Assembly: GCA_947489445.1 (NCBI GenBank)
Contig: CANLDN010000002.1
Span: 407,881-471,880 of the forward strand
DNA from: an uncultured Paracoccaceae bacterium
Lineage (GTDB): Bacteria > Pseudomonadota > Alphaproteobacteria > Rhodobacterales > Rhodobacteraceae
Direction of reading: 5' to 3'
Length of the DNA: 64,000 nt
Within the stretch, counting starts at the first letter, position 1; each line of letters opens with the position of its first letter. The notes beneath the pieces were generated by a model. The model saw only the letters and a program-made list of their open reading frames with translations, did not search any database and was not told where the DNA came from. Positions 63,733 to 64,000 of this stretch are shown here, piece after piece. The translations under genes were made by a program, and so were the position numbers.

Positions 63733-64000
63733 GCACCCGAACCTAGCAGGTGGAAAAGGATGCGCAAATGCCAGTGTTGATGTGGAATTTCAAATCACCA
63801 CGACTGCCGCGTCACGAACATGATCCGATTTTGAAAAGTGAGGAAAGCTGCCATTCGTGTGGCGTGCAGTGAATGACCTGAAAGAGCCCATACTAACACG
63901 TTTCTGCTATGCGGCGAATATCTTGTGTGGATGGCTCCTGCATTGCAAGCGTTGTTTGTGTTGCGATCATCCGTCAGTACAGTCGTGTGTCCGGCCTGTT
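63733..64000. other. Right-edge region without a recognised gene
   Basis: No complete gene. On the minus strand one frame is open from the window edge to a stop near 63800 but has no recognisable sequence. The stretch 63836-63895 (AAAGCTGCCATTCGTG, GCAGTGAATGACC) resembles intergenic remnants I associate with Roseobacter genomes; I cannot check this. Confidence 0.35.

Noticed and set aside
63836..63895. Possible dispersed intergenic repeat at the right edge
   Set aside because: The resemblance rests on memory of related genomes; no second clear copy is in the window.

Overview
The window looks like a chromosomal segment of a marine Roseobacter-group alphaproteobacterium (Rhodobacterales; Loktanella/Yoonia-like at a guess). 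The grounds are 5-aminolevulinate synthase HemA of the alphaproteobacterial type, a complete lithotrophic sox cluster, DUF4170, DUF3576 and DUF2125 proteins, and gene orders such as leuS-lptE-holA. Most genes have moderately high GC, and two lower-GC patches stand out. I see no tRNA, rRNA, CRISPR array, insertion sequence or prophage.

Layout. 1-9.4 kb: housekeeping and catabolic genes (pmbA, an inositol-phosphatase family enzyme, SDR plus enoyl-CoA hydratase, an MscS channel, a flavoprotein, GST, a sulfotransferase). 9.5-13.3 kb: a yjbH-yjbF exopolysaccharide-type operon followed by three tiny exported, membrane-anchored paralogues. 13.3-17.9 kb: holA, lptE, leuS and a DUF3576 lipoprotein; leuS carries an AT-rich, enlarged leucine-specific domain. 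18.2-27.5 kb: porin, YggS, an RluA-type pseudouridine synthase, an MhqO/MhqD-like dioxygenase-hydrolase pair, aldehyde dehydrogenase, 1-Cys peroxiredoxin, an outer-membrane barrel and pnp. 28-30.6 kb: a three-gene module (DUF4123 adaptor, putative cysteine-peptidase effector, small membrane protein) that resembles an orphan type VI secretion effector/immunity locus. 30.7-35.9 kb: an ExbB/OmpA-type motor pair, ChaC, ArsR-SRPBCC and AlkD.

36.6-52.3 kb is the sox region. Two metallo-beta-lactamase-fold genes run rightward. On the minus strand lie soxV-soxW-soxX-soxY-soxZ-soxA-soxB-soxC-soxD-soxE-soxF-DUF302-hemA, and soxS-soxR-soxT run rightward from the divergent soxV/soxS promoter region. Together these genes encode periplasmic thiosulfate oxidation (SoxXA, YZ, B, CD), a flavocytochrome c (SoxEF), reductant delivery (SoxV, W, S), sulfur-compound transport (SoxT) and the thiol-sensing repressor SoxR. 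Four palindromes of the form ATTC-N8-GAAT (two perfect, two with one mismatch) sit upstream of sox genes and are good candidates for SoxR operators. hemA at the distal end fits the high haem demand of SoxA, X, D and E.

52.5-64 kb: a DMT exporter, a tail-anchored hypothetical protein, pncB, a lower-GC two-gene module of unknown function abutting the pncB stop codon, arfB, a short transcript-like unit with an 18-codon reading frame behind a full-length anti-anti-Shine-Dalgarno, a YhhQ-type transporter, a phytase-like esterase, mepA, an MFS transporter, a thioesterase, YggT and a MaoC-like hydratase. Functions were assigned by reading the proteins and motifs; no database search was run.
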